From Selaginella moellendorffii (Eukaryota > Streptophyta > Lycopodiopsida > Selaginellales > Selaginellaceae): 39,444 nt of DNA. Under the pieces are notes generated by a model. It did no database searches. It saw only the letters and a list, made by a program, of their open reading frames with translations, and was not told where the DNA came from. Where the stretch lies: contig NW_003314288.1 in assembly GCF_000143415.4 (NCBI RefSeq), positions 378,023 to 417,466 of the forward strand, in the 5' to 3' direction. Within the stretch, counting starts at the first letter, position 1; each line of letters begins with the position of its first letter. The position numbers and the translations under genes are program-made. This document shows positions 9,577 to 18,807 of this stretch, one piece after another.

Positions 9577-10640
9577 ATGCTGATGTGGCAGTTATTTCCT
9601 CCCGCCACTATTGCTGACATGTCAATTCATGGTTTTAGAGTCTTGAGTAGAATGGCAGAGCAACAGTTGAAAAATTTGGAGATTGTGTTCTCCACTCAAT
9701 GTCAGCAAGAGTTTCTGGATGATGGTTCTCAATTCAGCAGGGGGAATTTTACTGCTCCCACTCCACTAAAGCCTCTAAAACCAACTAGAAATCAGGGGTA
9801 TTGGTCTTTAAATGAATTGTTGGCTCTGAATGAAGCAAATAAACATGATTTCTTCTTACAGTAGTGAGGTAGCATTCAGGAGGCACAAGACTAAAAGCGT
9901 TCATTGGCAGTAAGTTTCCGAGTAAGTTTTGGATTTTTTAAACTTCCAGTCATTCACTAAGTTTTTAGCTACTGTTTGACACATGGTGTCAACCATTTGC
10001 CTGGGCAATGCCAATCTTGTTGGGAGTATATTTACAAAGAGTTCAACAAAATCAAGTCATATGAATATCATGTTCTTACTGGCAAATGCAGTATTGAAAC
10101 ATGACAACAGAACAATGTCGTGAGGTTGATATACCACCAACATTCAATGATCAACTATATGCAATGATGGACGAGTGGCTTTAGGACTGTTAAACTGTAA
10201 ATTCACAGAGACAAACTTAGGAATCAATGTCTTCACCATCTACATCCCAACAATCATCATTACTGACACCAAGAGCTTCACAACAACAATCACTATTACC
10301 TCTATATGGAAAATTAGAGCCTAAAGGTATGTTTTGTAGTTTTTGTTTATAATCACTTTTGACAATGACAAAAAACAATAAGAATCCTAAAAAGCATAGT
10401 TTAGGCCGGCTGAGGAAGAAGTCTTGCACACAACTTGCAGAACAACTTGCAAAAGCATTGTGTGACAACAATGTAAGCCTCATTGATACAATGGAAAATA
10501 GCTAGAAGGAAATTTGTTATCATAATCTGAAGAAGGAAGAATTCATGGAGCGTACTTTGGTTGTGGATAGCTAGATGGTGAAGAGTGTGGATCAAGTAGC
10601 TCAAACCTTATTTGCAATTGCTGATTCTTTGGTAAGTCAA
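9577..10640 (+). pseudogene. Decayed trihelix/SANT-like DNA-binding protein gene
   Basis: The pieces are in several frames. The first (9577-9864; a likely real start is the ATG at 9651) contains 'RNQGYWSLNELLALNEANKH', like trihelix helix 1. The second, about 9990-10100, reads 'CWEYIYKEFNKIKSYEYH', like helix 3 of plant trihelix domains. The third, about 10110-10180, reads 'REVDIPPTFNDQLYAMMDEW'. A final piece (about 10400-10635) reads 'GRLRKKSCTQLAEQLAKALC' with a helical tail ending at a GT donor-like site (10632). Trihelix proteins are plant transcription factors; SANT/trihelix-like proteins are also the second protein of PIF/Harbinger transposons. No transposase is visible. Stops and frame changes make it a pseudogene. 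Confidence 0.5.
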
Positions 10641-11100
10641 TTCATATTATTATTCATGAACTTCACTTTTGTAGTTTACAGTTTTATTGATTACTATCTC
10701 CGAAGTGACAAGAGAGATGATGAACTGATGAAGATGTGATGATTTACCTGATCAACAATTCTAGGCCTAGCATTCCCATTGCCAATATCCTTGGATCAAT
10801 TCCATCAATTTAGATAGAGCATTCTTGTTGGAAGGACGTGAGCATTCACATAAAGCTGTTTGTATCAGTTGTCTGGCAATAGAAACACAAATGGATCAAA
10901 GTTAGATTGAAAGGAAGGAAAGAACTTTGCAAGAGTAAGTACCAAGAATGCCAAACTGCGAAATGACAATCTTTGTGTATGGTTGATTGAATCCCCTCTC
11001 AGTGACCACTACTCAGGTATTGCCTATAAGCTTGGCAATGTTGTGGGGATTCAAGATGAGATTTTTCCCAAGGAACGAAGAGAAAAAAATACATATTGGA
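10641..11100. other. No clear gene
   Basis: AT-rich. A short open stretch near 10950-11100 ('LRNDNLCVWLIESPLSDHYS') runs toward the gypsy gag but matches nothing I recognise. Nothing else is visible. Confidence 0.4.
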
Positions 11101-11108
11101 AGTAAAGA

Positions 11109-11670
11109 TTGCTTGTGTTATCTTTGACCACCCTAGTACTCCCAGCCAAAGGAACACCGAAGGAGCATTATGAGCAAATTAAGAATATAAAACAGCAACC
11201 AAAGGAAGGAATTCAAGACTATACTAGACAATTCAAATTATATGTAAAGAAATGTAAAGATCTTATCACCGACAAAAGCAAGAGTTTGTTTTATATACAA
11301 GGATTACGAGAAGCCTATTGCAACATGATAGCCTTGGCTGATACACCTAATAAAGAAAGTGTTAATTCACTATCTCAAGGAATCTTAAAACTTGAGAAAT
11401 AGTTTAAGCAATTCACTAAAGGTGAATCTTCTCATGCTAATGATAACTCAGATGATGAAGAGGAAGAAATACTAATCAAAACAAAAAAGAAACAGATACA
11501 GGGAAAAGACATTAGACATGTATTGAAGAAGTTGGCTTTAACTGAACTTAAACAAGGAGTCTTTTGTACAAAATACAAAAATGAAGGACATTCTGTTTTA
11601 GACTGTAAATTCCATTTACCCAAATGTCAGATTTGTGATATGGAAGGACATATAGCCAAGAATTGTTGAT
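11109..11670 (+). pseudogene. Gag capsid and zinc knuckles
   Basis: About 190 codons in one frame, with stops at 11400 and 11668. An acidic 'DDEEEE' stretch precedes a Lys-rich stretch and the knuckles. Gag packages element RNA in cytoplasmic particles. The start lies upstream in another frame, so a frameshift near 11110-11150 is likely. Confidence 0.7.
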
Positions 11671-11704
11671 ATAGAAATACCACCGAAGTTTCAAGAGTGG
11701 AAAA

Positions 11705-12080
11705 TCTTCAATGAGGACCACTATAACAAAATTATCAAGGAAACAACAACCAAGAACAAAAACCACCAAGAAATTATTATTACCAAGATAATCAATAATA
11801 TAATCAAGGATATAATCATGGATATAATCCCCCACAAAATCAAAACTATAGTCAGGGACAAAACAATTTTAGAGGCAATTACAACCAACAATGATACAAT
11901 AGACAACTAAACAATTATCAACATCCACAAGGGAACAACTACAACCAAAGCCAACCAAGGCAATATAACAATTACAACAATCAAGCATCACAACAAAATT
12001 ATCAACCAAGACAAAATCAACCACAAGAAAATCAAATTAGACAACAATACAATCCACAAAACCAAAGAGTCAATTAAGCT
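11705..12080 (+). other. Asn/Gln/Tyr-rich low-complexity gag segment
   Basis: The plus strand encodes repeated N-Y-N-Q, N-Q-N and Y-N-Q-G tracts such as 'YNQGYNHGYNPPQNQNYSQG' over more than 100 codons with few breaks. The DNA is a matching run of AAC/CAA/TAC codons. A similar Tyr/Asn/Arg-rich segment occurs in the related copy at 26690-26885. Confidence 0.65.
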
Positions 12081-12596
12081 CCTGCTGGAAGGCCACCAGC
12101 AGCACAAGTAGTTCAAGCAGAAGTTGATGTAGAAAATGAAGAACAACTAATGACTAAAGAACTAGAAGTTTTGGCAATCACAAGAACACAATATGAATAT
12201 CAACAACCTGATAATTATGAAGAACAAGATGAAAGTGATCAAGCATTAGAAATTGGGAATACCAAGTGGAAAAAGAGTAAGAAAATACTTAAAACTATTC
12301 AACAAGAGCTTCAAAACAAAGATCCCAAAATTATTAATGATCAAATATACAATCAAGATGACCAAACTCAAGTATTAAGCTTTACTCAAGATGAGCATAC
12401 AACCATTGCTGAGCACATACTACAAAAGGGAATTACTTTAACCTTATAGCAAATATTGCAAATAGCACCATATATGAAAGACTAAATCTTAAAGATATGT
12501 AATCGAAAGATTCTTGAAGCTCACACACAAGAAAAACACCAATCTCAACCAGCACGACAAGAACAACCTGAAAGAATCCAACCCAGTGATTATGAT

Positions 12597-13010
12597 GATA
12601 ATGTACCTTGTATCAACGTACACATTGGCAAAAATCATATTGAAAGAGCTATCTTTGATGGAGGTTCTGGGGTTAATATCATCGAATATGCACTATGTAA
12701 AGCTTTAGGACTCGGCAATATATAAACTGCACCATTCATTGTATGCATGGCTGATCAAAGAGTTGTCAGACTAGCAGGCATCATCTGTGATGTCTCTATG
12801 ACAGTCAAAGGACATAAATTTAAAGTTAACTTTGTTGTGTTAAAAATGCCGATTGAAGAATCTTCTTATGAAATCTTGTTAGGTAGACCTTGGCTTAACA
12901 AAGCTATTTCTACACAATATTGGATGGAACATGAGATATGTATCCAATCCCAACAAGGACAAACTAAAATATTAACATTGACAAGCAAGAAAATCTCAAG
13001 AAGTTTCTGA
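12597..13010 (+). pseudogene. Retropepsin-like protease, variant D-G-G-S motif
   Basis: The frame reads 'VPCINVHIGKNHIERAIFDG', then 'GSGVNIIEYALCKALGL', a stop at 12723, then 'VNFVVLKMPIEESSYEILLG' and 'RPWL'. This is the layout of a gypsy protease ending in the 'LLGRPWL' block. The usual D-S/T-G-A/S reads D-G-G-S. The copy at 27345-27720 also has I-D-G-G, so the change belongs to the lineage and is not random decay. Confidence 0.7.
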
Positions 13011-13212
13011 CCAACACAAGTTCAAGAATACAATTGGCAAGAAGGCTTAGATGATCTTGAAAAAGCTAAATTATTTGAAGCATATCCTGAACTTAAGGCA
13101 ATCCAAGAAATTGACCTCAATAGGATACTTCCTGTAACCAAGTGTCAAGACTATGAAGATTCAAAAACAATAGGAGCAGTTTGTCAAGCAACACCAGCCT
13201 CAGCAGCAACAG

Positions 13213-13217
13213 CCTCC
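13213..13217 (+). repeat. Target-site duplication CCTCC, left
   Basis: CCTCC directly before the 5' LTR is repeated at 20759-20763 directly after the 3' LTR, the 5-bp duplication expected for Ty3/gypsy integration. Joining the flanks restores an uninterrupted Gln/Pro-rich frame. Confidence 0.9.
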
Positions 13218-13336
13218 TGTAAAGAACCAACTCGCCGAGGTGTCGTAGGCTAAAGGAACCCCAAACGCATGACCAAAATGACAAAGAGTTCATCGGATGG
13301 GACCAAGTCGAAGATCGAATCCAAGACCGACTTTAG

Positions 13337-13573
13337 GACTGAGTTCGAGATAGAGTCCGGAATCGAGTCCGAGATCGACTCGACGACCGAGTTCGAGTCC
13401 GAGACCGAGTTTGAGACGGAGTCCGAGATCCGAAATCGGGTCCGAGACCGAGTCCGAGGTCGAGTCCGAGGTCGGGTCCGAGATCGGGTCTGAGATCGAG
13501 TCCGAGATCAAGTCCGAGACCGAATCCGAAGTCGGATTTGAAATCGGGTCCGAGATCGAGCCAGAGACTAAGT
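13337..13573 (+). repeat. Hexamer-based minisatellite in the LTR
   Basis: About 20 degenerate 12-bp units alternating GAGTCC with GAGATC, GAGACC or GAGGTC. The copy in the other LTR (19712-19950) differs by a 6-bp insertion. A diverged relative of this LTR near 29190-29290 has no such array beside the shared segment. Confidence 0.9.
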
Positions 13574-13624
13574 CCGAATACTAATACGGGCCAAGGGGGG
13601 AAAGCCCAAAGCGGGGGTCTCCCA

Positions 13625-13645
13625 GGGGGGGGGGGGGGGGGGGGG
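13625..13645 (+). repeat. Poly(G) run in 5' LTR
   Basis: 21 consecutive G; the 3' LTR has 20 at 20006-20025. Such runs can form G-quadruplexes and are prone to length error in sequencing. Confidence 0.9.
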
Positions 13646-14382
13646 CTGCAGGGGGTTCCAAAAGTATAGTAGAGATAGTAAGGTCCAGGAACCAGTCTTG
13701 AAGGAACTCTCAAGTGGTGCTTCCAAACTGACTTGAGGTTGAGACTGGGGCCGAGGGGCCTTGGGTGGGAGTGAGCATGGGCTTGAGTGGTGCCGGAGGG
13801 GTCACCCAGGGAAGTGCTCAAGAGCAGCTCCCACTCCCGAAAGGGAAACCGACTGCGGTGCTCCCGGCTCATGTGGAGTGGTGCCCCACTTGAGTACCTT
13901 GTGGCTCATTGGTCCTCGCCCTTCCTAGGGGCTTGGGCCTTCCCTTCGGGATGGAAGTGGGGGGGTAGAGGTACCCATACCGGGCCGTTAGGCCACGGTG
14001 TTTCACCCCGATGTCCCGAAGCAAGTGCTGCACCCAAGACTTGGGATGTAGAGGGTCCCATGATCAAGTCTTGTGGTACCAAGGGGGTTAGGAATCTGGA
14101 GGCTTGGTGTGCTTGGCTGCTTGTGCCTGCGGGGAGTGTAGCCGAACTTTAAGTCCAGTCTAACCCGGGGACGGGGATTGGGAGAGATTTGGGAATCCGT
14201 AGATGGATGGCTAACACTCCATTGCTCATGCAGTGAGTAGCTGAAACCAAGTAGGACCAAGTAGGAGCTGGTACCATAGGCGGGAGCCTTGGCGAGGGAA
14301 CTTAGCACAAGCCAAGGCAGAGTTGGTCAGATAGACGAGGTAAGCTGGCAAATTGGAAAGGAAAAATTTGTGGCTTACAATT

Positions 14383-14395
14383 TGGTATCGGAGCC
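14383..14395 (+). other. Primer-binding site, initiator tRNA-Met type
   Basis: TGGTATCGGAGCC, three bases after the 5' LTR, matches the usual plant site TGGTATCAGAGCC with one change. It is complementary to the 3' end of initiator tRNA-Met, which primes minus-strand DNA synthesis. Confidence 0.9.
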
Positions 14396-14417
14396 TCTTC
14401 CTCAGTTCTAGCGAAGG

Positions 14418-15893
14418 ATGGAGGCGGATTGCTGGGAGATGGCAAGGGCAGGACGTAAGCAAACCCAGGCGGAGACGGAACCTCCTCCAGAGCTGGAGCC
14501 TCCGGTCGAACAGGAGGCTATGGATGAGGAATCCTTGGATGAGGAGGACTCCAGTGAGGCAACTTCCAAACAGGAGTCTGGTGGTGAGGTTCAGTCGTCC
14601 AAGGCTCGATTGGACGTTCTAGAAGGACAATTGGCGCAGACCAATGCTCTGCTGGAGACTCTCGTACCCAAGCTAAAGCGTGATGAGAAGCGGAAGAAAA
14701 AGCGAAAGACTGCGGATGCTGGCAGCGTAGAAGGTGCGGACCCTTCAGTAGGGACTGAGGTAAAACCAGACCAGGTCGAACAGACCGAAGTGGAATCAGT
14801 CCCTCAGGCAGTTCCCAAGTACAAACCAAAGCCCCCACCGATCTTTAAGGGAGTGAACGACTATAAGGTGGTGGAGGATTGGTTTTACGATATGGAGGAC
14901 TACTTCCGAGTGTTGCAATTACCGAGCTCGGAGAAGGTCCCATGTGCAAAACCATACTTGGCAGATAATGCCAAGTCTTGGTGGAGAACAACAAAGGCCA
15001 ATGAAGGACCAGTGGCCACTTGGGAAATGATGAAGGCGAGGATTCGCACAACTTACGTTCCTCCGAATGCTACTCTGCATCTAAGGGACAAGCTGAGTAG
15101 GCTGAAGAAGACCGGAACCATTCAAGAGTATGTGAATGGGTTTATGGCAAAGAGGATACTTGTCACGGACATGGGGGATATGGATGCGTTCCATGCCTTC
15201 ATATCAGGTTTGCAAACCTAGGCTCGCGGCAAAGTGATGCAGTGGAACCCGACCAACTACAAGGAAGCGTTGGATGTGGCCATCAAGGTGCATTTCAACG
15301 ATAACCTGCGAAAGGGGAACACGACGGGGTCAGGATCCACATTTAGCAAAGGGGCCAAACCAAGGGGAACATTTAGCAAAGGGGAATTCAAGAAGAGTTT
15401 CTCTAAGAATGAGTCCTCGGGGTTCCGGAAAGGTAGATCCGGTGGCCAGCGAGCGAGTACGTGGGGGAGTCAAGCGAAAAGAGACAAACCCACGGATAAG
15501 AAGGTCAAGTCGTATAGCAGCATGGGAAACAACGTATGCTACAACTGCGGTGAAGCGGGACACTTTTCGAGGGAATGTCCCTACCTGAAGAAGGCCAGAG
15601 CCAATATGGCCATCAAGTTGGGTGAAGTCCAAACTGAGGTACGTGATCCAGTCCCTAACTCAAAGTTACTCATTACACGAGCAACTTTGGTAGAGAGTCG
15701 TTCGCGACATCTACTAGCCCTCCGAGGGAAGCTCGGAGGTAGCTTTGTTAAGATCCTTATTGACACGGGTGCTTCGGATAATTTTGTGGCTGCAGACATA
15801 GTCTGGCAAGCCGGACTAACGGTGCAGCAGCTAGGCGAACCAAGGACTATAGAGTTTGTTCAAGGTAGCCAAAGCACCGATGAGGTACTTTGA
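14418..15893 (+). pseudogene. Chromovirus gag and protease
   Basis: A single frame from ATG 14418, broken by TAG at 15219-15221 and TGA at 15891-15893. An N-terminal acidic and Lys-rich region precedes the capsid segment ('VVEDWFYDMEDYFRVLQLPS', 'WWRTTKANEGPVATWEMMKA', 'KTGTIQEYVNGF'), the typical Retrotrans_gag fold of chromoviruses. A basic Ser/Gly/Lys linker follows, then the knuckle C-Y-N-C-G-E-A-G-H-F-S-R-E-C (15537-15578) and the protease with I-D-T-G-A-S (catalytic Asp at 15762-15764). Gag builds the particle; the protease cleaves the polyprotein. Both stops are explained by a single C-to-T change (CAG to TAG, CGA to TGA). Confidence 0.9.
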
Positions 15894-16160
15894 CAAGCGA
15901 GAGTCGAAGTGGGGACTTGGAAGGTGGACATGGATTTCACTGTGTTGGACATGGTGGGATTTGACGTGATCTTCAGAATGGACTGGTTCAATCGATTCGT
16001 GGTAGCCCTACATGGACAAGGTAGAAACCTTGTGGTACTGGCGAATGCCCAAGGAATAAGATCTAGGGTGGAGGCCCAAGATCTAAAGGTAGGGCAAAGC
16101 AAGGCCAAAGATTCCTTCTTAAACCTGGTGTCCACAAGAGGACAACTCACTAGGCGGCCT
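15894..16160 (+). pseudogene. Protease C-terminus and protease-RT linker
   Basis: Same frame as gag, after the TGA at 15891. It contains 'DFTVLDMVGFDVIFRMDWF', the closing block of gypsy proteases (usually V-I-L-G-M-D-W). The frame changes at about 16150-16160: the RT frame picks up from '[20 protein letters not shown]', so a 1-2 nt indel occurred there. Confidence 0.85.
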
Positions 16161-17340
16161 TTTTATGCTTACTCTCGGTGAAGAGTGACAAAAAGACAGA
16201 AATGAAAGAAGTACCTTTAGTGATCCAGTGGGTGTTGGACCAGTTCCAGGATACCATGCCAGAGGCGCTACCAGCGGGGCTACCCCCAGCACGACCGATA
16301 GAACATAAGATTGAGCTGGTCGAGGGTGCTGAGGCAGTGGTTCGTCCCCCTTATCGTTTGAACGAAAAAGAACTCAAGAAGCTCAAGTGCCAACTAGAGG
16401 AGTTGGTGGACAAAGGGTATGTTAGGTTGAGCAAGTCACCATATGGGCCGCCGGTGTTATTTGTGAAAAAGAAAGATGGATCTATGCGCATGTGCATAAA
16501 CTACCGGTTGCTCAACAAGTATACAAAGAAGAACAAGTACCCTTTGCCTAGGATTGAGGACCTGTTCGATAGGTTGGGAAAGGCAAAATACTTCTCGAGG
16601 ATTGACCTAAGGTCAGGATACTACCAGATCAGGGTAGCCGAGGAAGATGTCGAGAAGACAACCTATCGAACGAGGTATGGGAGCTTTGAGTTTCTGGTGA
16701 TGCCTTTTGGGCTATGTAATGCGCCGGCAACGTTTTCGGCACTAATGAACCACATCTTTGTACCCTATCTGGATCACTTCATGGTCGTCTATATCGACGA
16801 CATCCTGATCTATAGCGAGACACTAGAGGAGCATGCCGAACACTTGGCGAAGGTGTTTGAGAAACTAAGGGAACACAAACTGTATGGTAAAGAGAGCAAA
16901 TGTGACTTTGCTCAACAAGAGGTAAAGTTTCTCGGGCATGTGGTGGGCCAGGACAGGCTCAAGGTGGACCTGGAGAAGGTCCAAGCGATCCAGGAATGGG
17001 AGCGACCATTGAATGTACACGAGTTGAGGGCATTCCTGGGGCTATGCAACTACTATCGAAAGTTTATCAAACACTATTCGAGAGTAGCCCTGCCCTTAAC
17101 GGACCAAACAGGAAAAGGGAAGATGGTGTGGACAGCGGAATGCGAGGCGGCATTTGTCCACCTCAAAGGGAAGTTGAGGAAGGCTCCCGTATTGGCATTA
17201 CCAGACTTTGGTAAGGACTTTGAGGTAGAAACGGATGCTTCGGACTTTGCGTTGGGCGCAGTTTTGAAGCAAGACAACCATCCGGTAGCGTTCTTCTCGA
17301 AGAAGTTGGACAAGGCTCAACGGAAGTGGCCTGCCCACGA
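16157..17340 (+). pseudogene. Reverse transcriptase and start of RNase H
   Basis: A long intact frame with '[20 protein letters not shown]', '[20 protein letters not shown]' (first catalytic Asp in 'SRIDL'), '[15 protein letters not shown]', the Y-I-D-D box (16790-16801) and '[20 protein letters not shown]'. The thumb and connection follow ('[20 protein letters not shown]') with the first RNase H motif '[13 protein letters not shown]'. All RT catalytic Asp residues are present. A one-base loss near 17341-17346 shifts the frame at 'WPAHER'. Confidence 0.95.
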
Positions 17341-17847
17341 GAGGAATTGTTTGCGGTGGTCAAGGCACTCAAGGAGTGGCGACACTACCTTGGGAGACAC
17401 TTCAAGGTTTACACGGACAATATGGCAACGAAACACTTCTTGTCACAGCCTGACCTGAGAGGGAAACAAGGTCGGTGGGCCAATGCCTTGGCCGAGTTTG
17501 ATTGTGAGATTCTGTACAAGCCTGGGAAGAGCAACATCGTGGCGGATGCGCTAAGTCGAAAAGCGAGTTTGAGGTTGGCAATATCCAGCGCAACAGCAAC
17601 CTTCTGGGACGATGTGCGGATGGCATATGAGAACGATGGTCTAGCACAAGAAGTGTTGCTGAGGAATCTAGAGGCACGAGAAGCTCACCAAAGAGGTGAG
17701 CTGCCAACGGAAGAGAAAACGAGCTATGCGGAACACAACGGACTCATTTATTACAAGCAAACAAGGGTGTATGTTCCAGAAGGGGAACTAAGGAAGGTGG
17801 CCTTAGAAGAGTGTCATGACGGACCTCTTGCGGAGTGCCCAAGATGA
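17326..17847 (+). pseudogene. RNase H remainder and integrase zinc-binding start
   Basis: This continues pol in the next frame: '[20 protein letters not shown]', '[14 protein letters not shown]' (catalytic Asp in YTDN) and 'GKSNIVADALSRK' complete RNase H. The linker leads to 'ALEECHDGPL', the first part of the H2C2 domain. A one-base loss near 17830 shifts the frame again. The second zinc-binding His of the usual 'GHPG' appears as 'GVPK', so this zinc site may be damaged. Confidence 0.9.
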
Positions 17848-18759
17848 TGGGCTTACTCAAGAGGAAGTACTATTGGCCAGATATGGCTAAGGACGTCCAA
17901 GACTATATAAAGACATGTCCAACATGTCAGTAGGTAAAAGCCGTGACTAAGGCTAGTGGGGGCTTGTTGCAAAGCATCCCAATTCCAGATCGTCTGTGGA
18001 AATGTCTTACGATGGACTTCATCATGGGACTCCCCCCAAGCGAGGGGTTTGATGCGATATTCGTGGTGGTGGATCGATTTTTGAAAATGGCACATTTCAT
18101 ACCCACCACAACGGAGGTGGATGCGGAAGGTGTGGCGAAGCTATTCTTTGAATAAGTGGTTCGAGTGTGGGGAAGACCAGAAGAGATCATCTCAGATCGA
18201 GATAAGATCTTCACCAATAGGTTCTGGAGGACTCTCATAGAACAGTATCGCACCAAGTTGAAATTCAGCACAGCCTATCACCCACAGACAGGTATGGGGT
18301 ATTAAGTCAAGTTGTTGGCACTAACACTTCTTGACAGATGGACAAACGGAAAGGGTGAATAGGCAGGTAGAGGATTAGTTGTGATGCTATGTTTCGGGAG
18401 ACCAGACCGATTGGGTAAGTCATTTGGGACTTGCGAAAATGTGTTATAACAACTCACCACATTCGAGTATCGGGGTGAGTCCATGGGAAGTCATCAATGG
18501 GCGAGCTATTGAAGGTCTTGTGGAACTCGGCGTGGCCAAGTATCATGGAGAGTTGCCCGTAGTGGAGGCATTCACGGCGGAAAGACTTAGCATTTGGAAT
18601 CTAGTGAGGGATTCCTTGGAATGGGCTCAACAAAGGCAAACCAAATACGCGAACCAGAAGCGTCGGGATGTAGAGTTCCAAGCTAGGGAGAAGGTGTGGC
18701 TGAACACCAAGAACCTCAGACTACCAAGTGGGATCAGCCGAAAGTTGACCCAAAGGTAA
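17848..18759 (+). pseudogene. Integrase, DDE core split by an intron
   Basis: 'MMGLLKRKYYWPDMAKDVQD' and 'CPTCQ' finish the zinc-binding domain. The catalytic core has Asp 1 in 'TMDFIMGLP' (18015-18017), Asp 2 in 'ISDRDKIF' (18195-18197) and Glu in 'GQTERVN' (18349-18351). With 18292-18337 removed as an intron, exactly 35 residues separate Asp 2 and Glu. Stops lie at 17931 (TAG), 18153 (TAA), 18376 (TAG) and 18382 (TGA); most fit C-to-T changes. The frame then runs 'CYNNSPHSSIGVSPWEVING' to 'GISRKLTQ', where the second intron begins. Confidence 0.9.
18292..18337 (+). other. Inferred spliceosomal intron 1 in the integrase core
   Basis: 46 nt, from GTATGG to TTGACAG, with a CTAAC branch-like motif (18321-18325) and pyrimidines before the AG. 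Upstream coding ends ...CCA CAG ACA G and downstream starts AT GGA CAA ACG GAA. Splicing rebuilds the near-invariant H-P-Q-T-D-G-Q-T-E-R block. If not spliced, translation meets TAA at 18303-18305, four codons into the intron. Size and borders match the SEC16 introns in this window. Confidence 0.85.
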
Positions 18760-18807
18760 AGATGCATGTATTCCTGTAAATGAATTGATCTTGAGTTCCT
18801 TAAGCAG
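18756..18807 (+). other. Inferred spliceosomal intron 2 after the integrase core
   Basis: 52 nt, from GTAAAG to TTAAGCAG. The flanks join as ACC CAA AG/G TTC GTG GGG CCT, giving 'KLTQRFVGPYEI', the usual link to the gypsy integrase C-terminal domain ('KL.PR..GPF.I'). Without splicing the frame stops inside the intron at 18757-18759. Confidence 0.85.

Larger units (their letters stand above)
11100..13217 (+). mobile_element. AT-rich Ty3/gypsy gag-protease fragment
   Basis: The gag capsid region reads 'GTPKEHYEQIKNIKQQPKEG' then 'IQDYTRQFKLYVKKC' (11150-11400). Paired zinc knuckles follow (about 11560-11670); the second, C-Q-I-C-D-M-E-G-H-I-A-K-N-C, is a perfect CX2CX4HX4C and the first has lost its second Cys. 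Then come an Asn/Gln/Tyr-rich linker (11720-12080) and a protease (12597-13010). Single stops interrupt it. RT and later domains are absent: the element runs into the chromovirus at 13218 and does not visibly resume as pol after 20763. It belongs to the same lineage as 25480-27885 and probably 38800-39444. Confidence 0.8.
13218..14379 (+). repeat. 5' long terminal repeat
   Basis: It runs from TGTAAAGAACC to GGCTTACA and is nearly identical to 19593-20758. Inside are a GAGTCCGAGATC-type minisatellite (13337-13573), a 21-G run (13625-13645) and otherwise ordinary GC-rich sequence. The long open frames in it are by-products of the repeat and base composition and are not taken as genes. Confidence 0.95.

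Noticed and set aside
13269-13493. Open frames of Ser/Glu or Arg/Val repeats inside the LTRs (also 19644-19965)
   Set aside because: They are read straight through a 12-bp minisatellite whose unit length is a multiple of three, so all frames stay open. They lie in LTRs and show no coding pattern.
13337-13573. CRISPR-like or VNTR array
   Set aside because: Units are short, degenerate and contiguous with no spacers, and the setting is a eukaryotic LTR.
13787-14152. 121-codon frame in the 5' LTR, repeated at 20166-20531
   Set aside because: Its conservation is explained by LTR identity; no family resemblance and no gag relation.
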